Below are positions 34,536 to 42,561 of a stretch of 64,000 nucleotides of DNA, piece by piece; the first letter of the stretch is position 1, and each line of letters starts with the position of its first letter. The stretch comes from CAXMRP01 sp965216515 (GTDB lineage: Bacteria > Pseudomonadota > Alphaproteobacteria > Rhizobiales > Afifellaceae): the NCBI GenBank assembly GCA_965216515.1, contig OZ244173.1, forward strand, positions 1,612,001 to 1,676,000, given 5' to 3'. A program made the position numbers and the translations under genes. The notes under the pieces were generated by a model. That model saw nothing but the letters and a program-made list of their open reading frames with translations. It did not search any database and was not told the DNA's origin.

Positions 34536-35186
34536 ATGCCTGAACCGAAAACCATTCTCTGTTTCGGCGATTCCAACACCCATGGCACCATGCCGATGGC
34601 CAGTTTCTCCGACCGCGATCGGTATGCCAGGAGCGAGCGCTGGCCCGGCGTCATGGCCTCCGCACTCGGACCTGACGTTCACGTTGTGGAGGAAGGATTG
34701 CCCGGCCGCACAACCGTGCACGCCGATCCGCTGGAGGGCGCGCATATGAACGGTTTGGCCATGCTGCCTGCCGTTTTGCGAAGCCACCAGCCGATCGATG
34801 CCGTCATCGTCATGTTGGGTACCAACGACCTGAAAGCACGGTTTTCCGTCACCCCGTTTGACATCGCCCTCGGCGCCGCGAACATCGTCGATCTGATTTG
34901 CGCCTCCGCCAGCGGACCGGCCGGCAGGCCGCCCGGTGTTCTTCTGATTTCGCCGCCGCCGATCATCGAAACCGGCATTCTTGCGGCAATGTTTGAAGGC
35001 GGCGAAGCCAAGTCACACAGGCTTGCCGCAGCCTATCGCAAGGTGGCCTGCGATCGCGGTATCGCGTTTCTTGATGCCGGTGAACATATCCGTTCAGCGC
35101 CCGAAGAAGGCATCCATCTGGAGGCTGAATCCCACACCCGGCTCGGTCGCGTCATCGCCGACGCCATTCTCGCGGTAATCCGCTGA
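34536..35186 (+). CDS. SGNH/GDSL-family esterase or acyltransferase
   Basis: 216 residues without a signal peptide, so it acts in the cytoplasm. Block I is LCFGDSNTHG with the catalytic serine, block III MLGTNDLK, and the C-terminal block with the catalytic histidine is the segment IHLEAESHTRLG (normally D-x-x-H; here E-x-x-S-H). The type resembles arylesterases and the mycobacterial acyltransferase MsAcT. Placed directly after the sugar ATPase, it may deacylate an imported acylated sugar; this is inference from position. It is the last plus-strand gene of the carbohydrate locus. Confidence 0.82.
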   Translation: MPEPKTILCFGDSNTHGTMPMASFSDRDRYARSERWPGVMASALGPDVHVVEEGLPGRTTVHADPLEGAHMNGLAMLPAVLRSHQPIDAVIVMLGTNDLKARFSVTPFDIALGAANIVDLICASASGPAGRPPGVLLISPPPIIETGILAAMFEGGEAKSHRLAAAYRKVACDRGIAFLDAGEHIRSAPEEGIHLEAESHTRLGRVIADAILAVIR

Positions 35187-35187
35187 A

Positions 35188-35215
35188 CAGGGCGCCAGAA
35201 AAAGTCCGGCGCCTG
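35188..35215 (+). terminator. Weak hairpin after the SGNH esterase gene
   Basis: GGCGCC at 35191-35196 and again at 35208-35213, extended by CAG and TG, can pair around an 11-base loop starting two bases after the stop codon. No T-run follows. The rest of the spacer to 35484 shows only short GC-rich repeats and no gene. Confidence 0.3.
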
Positions 35216-35484
35216 AAGGGAATTTGCCGCGCGTCCGGGGACCGGCACACCGGCGGATCGGGCCGAAAATCTTGTTTGGCGGCGGTCCGCAGCCCCGGTC
35301 CGGGAGAGCCCGCGACAATGACGGGCCAAAGCCGCCATTGGATCGGCGGGATTGTCATGGCGGATTGTCATCACCGGCGGCGCGTTTCCTTTGATGACAG
35401 TGATTTGCGAGGCAAATTTCGATCGATGCCGCAATGCGCCGGCGGCAAAAAAACGGTTTGTCCGGCGTGCCAGGGATTGGCAAT

Positions 35485-36030
35485 ATGAACACCGAACTGC
35501 TGCGCGATGATTGTTCGCGTTGCGCCGCACTTTGCTGTGTCGCCCTCGCATTCGACAAGTCGGAGCTTTTTGCCTTTGACAAGCCCGCCGGGCTGCCATG
35601 CAGGCATCTTGACGCCCGCGGGCTGTGCATCGTTCACGGTCGGCGGGCGACATCCGGTCTCGACGGTTGCCGACGATTTTCGTGCAACGGTGCCGGACAA
35701 CGCGTCGTTCAGGAATGCTTTCACGGCGAAAGCTGGCAGTCGAACCCGGATTTGAAGGCACCGATGCTGCAGGCGTTTCAACTTGCCCGTACCGTCCACG
35801 ACCTGCTGCTCCTCCTTGCCGAAGCGCTCAAGCTGCCGCTCACCGATGCGCAGCGGCGTCAGGTCCGGGACATGGTATCGGTTTTGACGCCGGACGGCGC
35901 GATGACCCGGGCATGGCTGGAGGCGACAGGCCTGCCTTCGCTCAGGGCCGACACCCACCGGCTGTTGCGCTCCCTGCGGCCGACCACGGAAGTTCCGGGG
36001 CAATCAGACGGAAATGGCCGGGCCGCCTAG
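35485..36030 (+). CDS. YkgJ-like cysteine-cluster protein
   Basis: 181 residues from the ATG at 35485. The N-terminal third is cysteine-rich in a fixed pattern: CSRCAALCC, then LPCRHLDARGLC, then GLDGCRRFSC and GAGQRVVQEC. This resembles the YkgJ-type putative zinc or iron-sulfur clusters, and the same block heads some pentapeptide-repeat proteins. The rest is helical and unremarkable. Function is unknown. Its stop TAG shares CTAG with the stop of the convergent glycosyltransferase gene. Confidence 0.7.
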   Translation: MNTELLRDDCSRCAALCCVALAFDKSELFAFDKPAGLPCRHLDARGLCIVHGRRATSGLDGCRRFSCNGAGQRVVQECFHGESWQSNPDLKAPMLQAFQLARTVHDLLLLLAEALKLPLTDAQRRQVRDMVSVLTPDGAMTRAWLEATGLPSLRADTHRLLRSLRPTTEVPGQSDGNGRAA

Positions 36031-37637
36031 CGCGGCTTGTGCACGATTTCCACATTGGGAAGGCCGATCGGCAGCAGGCCACAGTCGCGCGCAAGCTTGC
36101 CAAATCCCTCCGTCTCGATCAGATCCATATAGGGAATTTCGGGAAACCGGAGCCCGGCCCGGAACACCGACCCGTGGACAAGCAGCATCGTCCCGCCCAC
36201 GCCGGTCAGCGGCGTCGTATCCAGATAGCGCAGATCGTGCAGGTGCCGGCGCCTCTGGGTCTGTGCCGGCGGCTGGAACACGCCACCCTCCACCTGCTTG
36301 TAGTAAGTTGAGTCGCGTTCGCGATCGACTTCCAGAAAGCTGTTCATGTCGAAGCTCAAACCGCCCGGTGACAGCACACAGTTCGGCACGACGATCTTTG
36401 CCCGCGCCCGCAGCAACCGGGCCACAATGTCGCCGGGATAGTCGCAGACATCCACATCGATCCACAAAACCCAATCGTCGTCATCATCCAGCCCGGCTTC
36501 GACAAGATGGTTTCGAACCCGTGCAAGTCCGCCCCGCCGCACCCGTTGCAGCCGCCTGTCCCAGCGCCGCGACCGCCGGACGCGGTTGCCGGTCTCGTGG
36601 TGCAGAAGCATCTTGCCGCGATAACCGGAGCCAAGCGCGTCAAGACCGCGTTTGATCGCACCAGCTGTGTCATCGGCGCTGTCGCCTTCGCAAAAGACCA
36701 GCTTGAGGCGCTCCTGAGGGATATCGAGCCGCCCGATCAGCTCCAGACACCGCGGCACATCGCCTTCCGCGTCACGGGCCGGCACGAAGACGGCGATATT
36801 GGGATCAGCAGGCGAAAAACCGGCCCGTGACGGTTCATCGGCGAGGCCGCAAAGCAGGGTTTTGCCCGACACGGCCGCCCTGGCGGTATTCGGATCCAGA
36901 ATCCGTCCGCGCGTCATCAGGTAGCGGGTCTTGCGCATCGCACGCTTGACCATGTCCACACCGCCCCGCTTTCGCGTGTGGAACCAACTGCCATTCCAGT
37001 GGTGAACGGACAGGCGCAGCCCGGCATAGGGGCCGAACTCCCGGTCCGCCGAGGCCCCCAGCGACGCGGTCACCGGATTGAAGAGATGACAGGAATGGCG
37101 GGCAAAGGCGTTCGGATCGCCATATGACCGCATGCACCCGGTGAGCATCAGCGGCCCCGTCGCCTCCAGCACATCGCGGGCATGCCGGCAGCGTGCCGTC
37201 ATCGCCAGCACCTCCAGCCAGAAGGGATGCCCGCACGGGCTGGCAATCGTTCCGTTGAACACCATCCAGTCCAGTCCGCGATGAAGGCCGTGCAGGCTCA
37301 GATGTTCGCCCGGCTCCTCGGCAACGACAATACGATCCTCCCCGGTCAGGGGATCGAAGGCCGCGAGGCACGTCGTATCGATATCCGAATAGACGCCGCC
37401 GAAACGGTGCAGCACCATATACCGGCCCAGATCGGCCCGCTGCACCGGGTTGGAATAGGCGTGGAACTGTTCGGCGAGATGCGGATAGTGGTCGCCGACC
37501 AACCGGTCCAGATCCCGATCGGTCCACAACCGGTACGTCCAGTCCGGATGGTTCTTGCGCCAGGTCCGTGCCATATGATCGAACGGCGGCGGCAATTCGG
37601 CGTCGCGCCAGGTCTGATGAACAATCTTCGGGATCAT
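36027..37637 (-). CDS. Two-domain glycosyltransferase: Och1-like (GT32) fused to Anp1-like
   Basis: 536 residues. Domain 1 (about 1-230) opens with IPKIVHQTWRD and has the sugar-nucleotide motif DLGRYMVLHRFGGVYSDIDT with a D-x-D, as in Och1/GT32 enzymes. Domain 2 (about 275-536) has VFVPARDAEGDVPRCLEL, a charged linker, WVLWIDVDVCDYPGDI with another acidic cluster, and GGTMLLVHGSVFRAGLRFPE, matching the Anp1 family. Both families are best known from fungal mannan synthesis. No signal or membrane segment is seen, so transfer would be cytoplasmic, onto a surface glycan precursor or a protein. Its start codon lies 14 bases from that of a divergent GT4 gene. Confidence 0.82.
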   Translation of the reverse strand: MIPKIVHQTWRDAELPPPFDHMARTWRKNHPDWTYRLWTDRDLDRLVGDHYPHLAEQFHAYSNPVQRADLGRYMVLHRFGGVYSDIDTTCLAAFDPLTGEDRIVVAEEPGEHLSLHGLHRGLDWMVFNGTIASPCGHPFWLEVLAMTARCRHARDVLEATGPLMLTGCMRSYGDPNAFARHSCHLFNPVTASLGASADREFGPYAGLRLSVHHWNGSWFHTRKRGGVDMVKRAMRKTRYLMTRGRILDPNTARAAVSGKTLLCGLADEPSRAGFSPADPNIAVFVPARDAEGDVPRCLELIGRLDIPQERLKLVFCEGDSADDTAGAIKRGLDALGSGYRGKMLLHHETGNRVRRSRRWDRRLQRVRRGGLARVRNHLVEAGLDDDDDWVLWIDVDVCDYPGDIVARLLRARAKIVVPNCVLSPGGLSFDMNSFLEVDRERDSTYYKQVEGGVFQPPAQTQRRRHLHDLRYLDTTPLTGVGGTMLLVHGSVFRAGLRFPEIPYMDLIETEGFGKLARDCGLLPIGLPNVEIVHKPR

Positions 37638-37651
37638 GCGACCGGTCTGCC

Positions 37652-38839
37652 ATGCAAATCGTTCATGTCGTGTACGAACCCTTTGATCCCCCCCTGTCCG
37701 GCGCCAAGCTCCGCGACAAGGCGGTCAACGCGGCGCTCCGCCGGCTCGGCGAGACCGCAACCATCGCGGTTGCACCGCAACTTGATGCCGACAGTGACTG
37801 GCACGACAAGCGCATCGCCCGCACGTTTTATTCCATCCCCGATCATGTGTGCGCCGGACTTGCCCGCACGATCGCCGCATCGACGCCGGACCTGATCGTC
37901 CTCTCCGCCGTCGGACTGTCGCCATTGCCGAAATTCCTAGGGGAGACGCTGGACGGGGGCAAGGCGCGCCTGATTGCCGACATGCACAATACCGAAAGCA
38001 GGCTTCTTGCCGAAACAGACCGGGCCAAACTCCCGCAATTCCTGCGCCCGCTGTCATCGGTTATATATGCTGAGCGATGGCGCCGGGCGCGGCGTGTTGA
38101 ACGCCAGCTCGCCCGCCGCGTGTCGTCCATCTGGGTATGTTCGCGGGAGGATCGTGCGCTGTTCCGAAAGGTGACCGCCGAGGTCACTCCTGTGCACGTC
38201 GTTCCCAACCCGGTGCCCGACTGGTGCCCTGTCGTCGACGATCCGGTTCGCCGCTTTCACCGGTTGCCCCTGCGCGCGCTCTATGTCGGTCACCTCGGCT
38301 ATCCGCCCAACAATTCCGCCGCCATGAAGCTCGTGACGGCAATCTGGCCGATGATTCTGGAAAATCAACGCGACGCGGAGCTGACGATCGCCGGCCGTCA
38401 GCCGCGCCGGCGCCTGCGTGCCAGCCTGGCAGGGGCAACCAATATCCGCCTGGTGGCCGATCCGCCAGCCATGAAGCCGTTATATGAGCGCGCCGACGTC
38501 GCACTCATGCCGATCTTCCAGGGTGGCGGATCACGGATCAAGATTTTGGAAGCGCTGGCAATGGGCCTGCCGGTGGTCGCCACGGCCAAAGCGGTCGAGG
38601 GCCTGAGGATCGAGCCCGATCGACATTTCCTGCTGGCCGAACGGCCGTCTGAATATGCCCATGCGGTGGCCCGCCTGAACGACGATCCGCGGTTTCGTGA
38701 CAGGATAATCGCCGAAGGCCGGGCATTTGCGCTGCAGCATCACGGAAGTGGTGCGATCCTGGATGCCGTTTCCGATGCCATCCGTGCCACGGTGGCCGGC
38801 GGGCCGGGCAATTCGGACGTCAGCGTTCCGTCAGCTTGA
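37652..38839 (+). CDS. GT4-family glycosyltransferase
   Basis: 395 residues from the ATG at 37652, where the sequence IVHVVYEPFDPPLSGAKLRD opens the GT-B N-terminal domain. The C-terminal nucleotide-sugar domain has LYVGHLGYPPN and the family motif GGGSRIKILEALAMGLPVVAT with its E-x7-E-like acidic residues. It should transfer a sugar from an activated donor in the cytoplasm, likely in the same glycan pathway as the divergent Och1-Anp1 fusion. Its last 20 bases overlap the convergent OmpA/MotB-like gene. Confidence 0.85.
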   Translation: MQIVHVVYEPFDPPLSGAKLRDKAVNAALRRLGETATIAVAPQLDADSDWHDKRIARTFYSIPDHVCAGLARTIAASTPDLIVLSAVGLSPLPKFLGETLDGGKARLIADMHNTESRLLAETDRAKLPQFLRPLSSVIYAERWRRARRVERQLARRVSSIWVCSREDRALFRKVTAEVTPVHVVPNPVPDWCPVVDDPVRRFHRLPLRALYVGHLGYPPNNSAAMKLVTAIWPMILENQRDAELTIAGRQPRRRLRASLAGATNIRLVADPPAMKPLYERADVALMPIFQGGGSRIKILEALAMGLPVVATAKAVEGLRIEPDRHFLLAERPSEYAHAVARLNDDPRFRDRIIAEGRAFALQHHGSGAILDAVSDAIRATVAGGPGNSDVSVPSA

Positions 38840-39848
38840 GTTCGATCCGCCGATTGCGGGAAAAGGCTTCGGGCGTTTCCGCCGGATCCAGTGGCTGGAA
38901 TTCACCAAACCCCGCCGCAGCCAAGCGTTCCGGCGACACGCCCTGCTCGATCATGTACCGGACCACGGCAATCGCCCGCGACGCCGAAAGGTCCCAGTTG
39001 GACCGGAAACGGCTGGACCGGATCGGCTGGATGTCGGTGTGCCCGTCGACGCGGATCACCCAATTGATCTCTTCGGGGATTTCGCTTTCAAGCTGTAAGA
39101 TGGCCTGTGTCAGCTTGTCGAGTTCCGCCCGGAAGGAGGCGTTGATCGCATCGGTGCCCGACGGGAACAAAACCGCCGCCGGCAGGACGAATCGATCGCC
39201 GACGATTTCGATATCGGAGCGTCCGGCCAGGATTTCGCGCAGCCGGCCGAAGAAGTCCGAACGGTAACGCGACAGTTCCTGCACCCGTTGCGCGAGCGCG
39301 ACATTCAGGCGGCGCCCGAGGTCGGCGATCTTGGTCTGGCTTTCCCGATCCCGGGTCTCCGATGCTTCCAGCGCCGCCTCCAGGGCCCCGATCTGGCGGC
39401 GCAGCGCCGCGATCTGCTGGTTGAGAAGCTCGATCTGCGACAGCGCCCGGCGGCTGATCGCCTGTTCGCTGTCCAGATCGGTTTCCAGTTTCGCAATCCG
39501 CGCATCGGCTTCCCCCGCACCGCTGAGTGACAGGTCGAGGCGCTGGCGCAGCCGGTCGCGATCGTCCACCGCCGAATCCAGATCGAGTTGCAGGCTGGCG
39601 ACCGTCTCGGAAAGTTCGCGGGCGTTTGATTTTTCAAGCGCCAGCAATGCGCTCAATTCCGCGATTTGGGCATTGAGCCGATTGAGCACGGTATCGCGCC
39701 CGGTGATTTCCTGACTGAGGAAGAACTGGGCAAGCACGAACACCGAAAGCAGGAAGATGAAGACCAAAAGCAGCGTCGCCATGACATCGACGAAACCGGG
39801 CCAGTAGTCGGCCCTCAGGTCACGGCGGCGAGCGCGGGCGATGGCCAT
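38820..39848 (-). CDS. OmpA/MotB-like peptidoglycan-binding protein with coiled coil
   Basis: 342 residues. One membrane helix near the N terminus carries an aspartate, FVDVMATLLLVFIFLL (D21), where MotB and TolR hold their proton-binding residue. A coiled coil of about 120 residues follows (heptads rich in L, R and D), then an OmpA domain (about 215-340) with RVDGHTDIQPI and NWDLSASRAIAVVRYM. It forms an operon with the MotA/ExbB-like gene 10 bases upstream. No flagellar genes are nearby. It may be an envelope motor or force-sensing unit; function is inferred only from architecture. Confidence 0.82.
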   Translation of the reverse strand: MAIARARRRDLRADYWPGFVDVMATLLLVFIFLLSVFVLAQFFLSQEITGRDTVLNRLNAQIAELSALLALEKSNARELSETVASLQLDLDSAVDDRDRLRQRLDLSLSGAGEADARIAKLETDLDSEQAISRRALSQIELLNQQIAALRRQIGALEAALEASETRDRESQTKIADLGRRLNVALAQRVQELSRYRSDFFGRLREILAGRSDIEIVGDRFVLPAAVLFPSGTDAINASFRAELDKLTQAILQLESEIPEEINWVIRVDGHTDIQPIRSSRFRSNWDLSASRAIAVVRYMIEQGVSPERLAAAGFGEFQPLDPAETPEAFSRNRRIELKLTER

Positions 39849-39857
39849 CGGCGCGCC

Positions 39858-40976
39858 CTACCCGTCCCGGCTGGCGCGGCTCATTGCCCGGGCGATCGCC
39901 TCCGGATCGCCGGTAACCGGCGGCGGACTTCCCGCTTCCCGCGCCGGTTCGCTTTTTTCCCGGCGGCGGGGCTCGACACCGCCCGGACTCGCCTCATTGC
40001 GGGCGAGATCTGCCAGCCTGTCGAGTGTCGTCTGGATCGCCGCCTGCTGCCCGGCCTGGGATTCCACCCAGTCCCGCACCATCTGCTGTTCCGCGCGCAT
40101 GTGCTGGACAAGGCCCTGGATCCCTTCCGCCAGATTGGCCATGGCCGCCGTTGCCGCTTTGCCGCCGCCCCCGCCGTCCTGGACCGACCGCGCAAGCCGT
40201 TCCACCGCGGCCCGGATTTCCACTGCCGAATTGCCGAGTTCCTCGTCCTCGAAATCGAGTTCCTCCAGATCCGTCATGGTCGAAAGCCAGTCTTCCAGTT
40301 CCGTATAGAAACGGTTCTGGGCCTGGCTGGCCTGCAGGTCGAGGAAACCGAGAACCAGCGATCCGGCGAGACCGAACAGCGACGAGGAAAAGGCGATCGC
40401 CATGCCCGCAAGCGGCGCCTCCAGACCACTTTTCAGTTCCTCGAATATGACGTTGGCATCGCCTGAGGCAACGCCGAGCGACTGGATTGTGTTGCCGACC
40501 GCGCCAACCGTCCGTAACAGGCCCCAGAACGTCCCCAGCAGGCCCAGGAACACCAGCAGTCCGGTCAGATACCGAAGGATTTCGCGGTTTTCGTCGAGCC
40601 GGGTTGCGATGGAATCGAGAATGGACCGCCACGTCGAGGTCGACAGCGCCATTGTGTCGCCCCGATCGCGCAGGAGCGTCGCCATTGGCGCCAGCAGTTG
40701 CGGATTGGGTTGAACATATTCGGGTTCGCGGTTGCGATAGCCGTTTACCCAGCGGACTTCCGGAAAGAGCAGCCAGACATTGCGGAACGCCAGCAGGATG
40801 CCGATGATCAGCACACCCAGGATGAGGCCGTTCAAACCCGGATTGCCCATGAATGCCGTAGCGACCTGCCGGTAGAGCATAAGCGGCACAAAGCCGGCGA
40901 TCACCAGAAAGATCAGCATGCGCACCACGAACACACGCGGGCTGGAAAGCTTGTAGGGATCGTATTCGCGAGCCAT
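39858..40976 (-). CDS. MotA/TolQ/ExbB-like proton-channel protein
   Basis: 372 residues with helices around 18-38, 48-65, 140-160 and 185-215. The segment LLVFLGLLGTFWGLLRTVGAVG and the following PLAGMAIAFSSSLFGLAGSL resemble the channel-forming helices of the MotA/ExbB superfamily. The last 100 residues are charged and probably disordered. It pairs with the downstream MotB-like gene. Together with suhB, efp and purEK on the same strand this block looks like a stable chromosomal neighbourhood rather than a flagellar or defence island. Confidence 0.8.
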   Translation of the reverse strand: MAREYDPYKLSSPRVFVVRMLIFLVIAGFVPLMLYRQVATAFMGNPGLNGLILGVLIIGILLAFRNVWLLFPEVRWVNGYRNREPEYVQPNPQLLAPMATLLRDRGDTMALSTSTWRSILDSIATRLDENREILRYLTGLLVFLGLLGTFWGLLRTVGAVGNTIQSLGVASGDANVIFEELKSGLEAPLAGMAIAFSSSLFGLAGSLVLGFLDLQASQAQNRFYTELEDWLSTMTDLEELDFEDEELGNSAVEIRAAVERLARSVQDGGGGGKAATAAMANLAEGIQGLVQHMRAEQQMVRDWVESQAGQQAAIQTTLDRLADLARNEASPGGVEPRRREKSEPAREAGSPPPVTGDPEAIARAMSRASRDG

Positions 40977-41106
40977 TCGCGCCTTTCCGGTTCTGCTTCC
41001 CGATGATCGACCCTGCCGACGATCACCTCTTCCCTTGTAGCGCGAATTGCGGCGCTCGCGAAGACCGAACTGCCATTGACTGGATTGGTGGCGGTTTCAT
41101 GGCCGC

Positions 41107-41892
41107 TCAGCGGTTGAGAATCCCCAGCACATGGCGGTGGATTGCCTCGTTGCCGGCTACGATCGACCCGGTTTCCAGCATCCGTTCGCCGCCATTGGCA
41201 TCGGTGACGAAACCGCCAGCCTCGCGCACCAGGAGGATTCCTGCCGCCATGTCCCAGGGCGACAGTTCGTGTTCCCAGAAGGTATCGAACCGTCCCGCCG
41301 CCACATAGGCAAGGTCGAGCGCGGCGGCGCCCAGCCGGCGGATACCCGAGGTCTGATTGATCACCGGCACCATTTCGGCGACGAAACGCCCGACATCGCC
41401 GTGTCCCAGGAAGGGTGCGCCGGCGGCGATCAGCGCCTCGTTGAGCGCGGTGCGGCCGGAAACCCGGATACGGCGGTCGTTCAGGAACGCGCCGGCGCCA
41501 CGTTCGGCGGAGTAAAGCTCATCAGTGACCGGATTGTAGACGACCGCCGCCTGCAGGCGGCCCTGCCGCTCCAGCGCAATGGATATGGCGAAGAACGGAA
41601 TTCCGTGCAGAAAGTTTGTCGTTCCGTCCAGCGGATCGACGATCCAGCGGTGCTGCGGATCGCTTCCCGTCCGCGCACCTTGTTCCTCCATCAGGAACGA
41701 ATAGCCCGGTCGCGCCCGTTCCAGTTCCCTGAAGAGAACCTCTTCGGCCTTGCGATCGGCGTTGGAGACGAAGTCGGCCGGCCCCTTCCTGGAGACCTGG
41801 AGGGCTTCCACCTCGCCAAAGTCGCGCAGCAGTGCCCGCCCGGCCTTCATGGCGGCCGCGACCATAACGTTTATGAGGGCTGATCGCGGCAT
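41107..41892 (-). CDS. suhB: Inositol-1-monophosphatase family protein (SuhB-like)
   Basis: 261 residues. The metal-binding motifs of the family are present: EEQGAR with its glutamate, WIVDPLDGTTNFLHGIP, and the C-terminal SPWDMAAGILLVREAGG. It dephosphorylates inositol phosphate or similar sugar phosphates; in E. coli the homologue also aids rRNA transcription. The start follows the efp stop by 20 bases, so co-transcription with efp is likely. A 130-base spacer without a recognised feature separates it from the MotA-like gene. Confidence 0.92.
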   Translation of the reverse strand: MPRSALINVMVAAAMKAGRALLRDFGEVEALQVSRKGPADFVSNADRKAEEVLFRELERARPGYSFLMEEQGARTGSDPQHRWIVDPLDGTTNFLHGIPFFAISIALERQGRLQAAVVYNPVTDELYSAERGAGAFLNDRRIRVSGRTALNEALIAAGAPFLGHGDVGRFVAEMVPVINQTSGIRRLGAAALDLAYVAAGRFDTFWEHELSPWDMAAGILLVREAGGFVTDANGGERMLETGSIVAGNEAIHRHVLGILNR

Positions 41893-41912
41893 GATCGGGC
41901 GCAGTTCAATCC

Positions 41913-42476
41913 TTAGTCCGCACGCCGCACATAGGCGAATTCGGCGGTATCGACGACGATTCTGTCGCCGGCTTCAACAAACGGCGGCACCATGACCCGG
42001 ATGCCGTTGTCCATTGCCGCGGGTTTGTAGGAGGAGGAAACCGTCTGCCCCTTGATGTGCGGTTCGGTCTCCACAACCTCCAAAGTCACCTGATCGGGCA
42101 GCGAGATTCCGATCGGTTTTTCTTCATACATTTCAAGGCTTACCGTCATTCCATCCTGAAGGAACGCGGCCCGGTCGCCGACGAAATCAGCCTGCAACTC
42201 GATCTGTTCGTAGGTGTCGGAATCCATGAAGGTCAGCGTCTCTCCGGCGGCAAACAGAAACTGGAAGTCCTTTGTATCGATGCGGGCCCGCTCCACCCGC
42301 TCGTCTGACCCGAAACGATTGTTGAGCTTGCGGCCGTCGATGATGTTTTTCAGTTCGACCTGGTTGTAAGCCGGCCCCTTGCCCGGCTTCACCTTGTTCG
42401 ATTTCACGGCAACCCAAAGGCTCCCGTCATATTCGATCACGTTCCCGGGTCGGATGTCGTTTCCGCTGATTTTCAT
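41913..42476 (-). CDS. efp: Translation elongation factor P
   Basis: 187 residues, the standard length. The N-terminal KOW-like domain has KVKPGKGPAYNQVELKN, with the candidate modified lysine at K33 in the PGKG loop; the two OB domains end in GDRIVVDTAEFAYVRR. It relieves ribosomes stalled at polyproline. The lysine rather than arginine at the tip suggests lysylation by EpmA-type enzymes, which are not encoded in this window. The purK gene lies 85 bases upstream on the same strand. Confidence 0.96.
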   Translation of the reverse strand: MKISGNDIRPGNVIEYDGSLWVAVKSNKVKPGKGPAYNQVELKNIIDGRKLNNRFGSDERVERARIDTKDFQFLFAAGETLTFMDSDTYEQIELQADFVGDRAAFLQDGMTVSLEMYEEKPIGISLPDQVTLEVVETEPHIKGQTVSSSYKPAAMDNGIRVMVPPFVEAGDRIVVDTAEFAYVRRAD

Positions 42477-42561
42477 GAATGTGCCCTGACAGATTCTGGC
42501 CGCCGAATTGCGCGCCTTGCATCACATTATCCGGCAAGGTGCAAGGAGGATCGCCGCCATG

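Noticed and set aside
38820..40976. Zorya-type defence system (ZorAB)
   Set aside because: The MotA/MotB-like pair recalls ZorAB, but there is no ZorC, ZorD or ZorE gene, the neighbours are housekeeping genes, and the MotA-like protein lacks a long ZorA tail.
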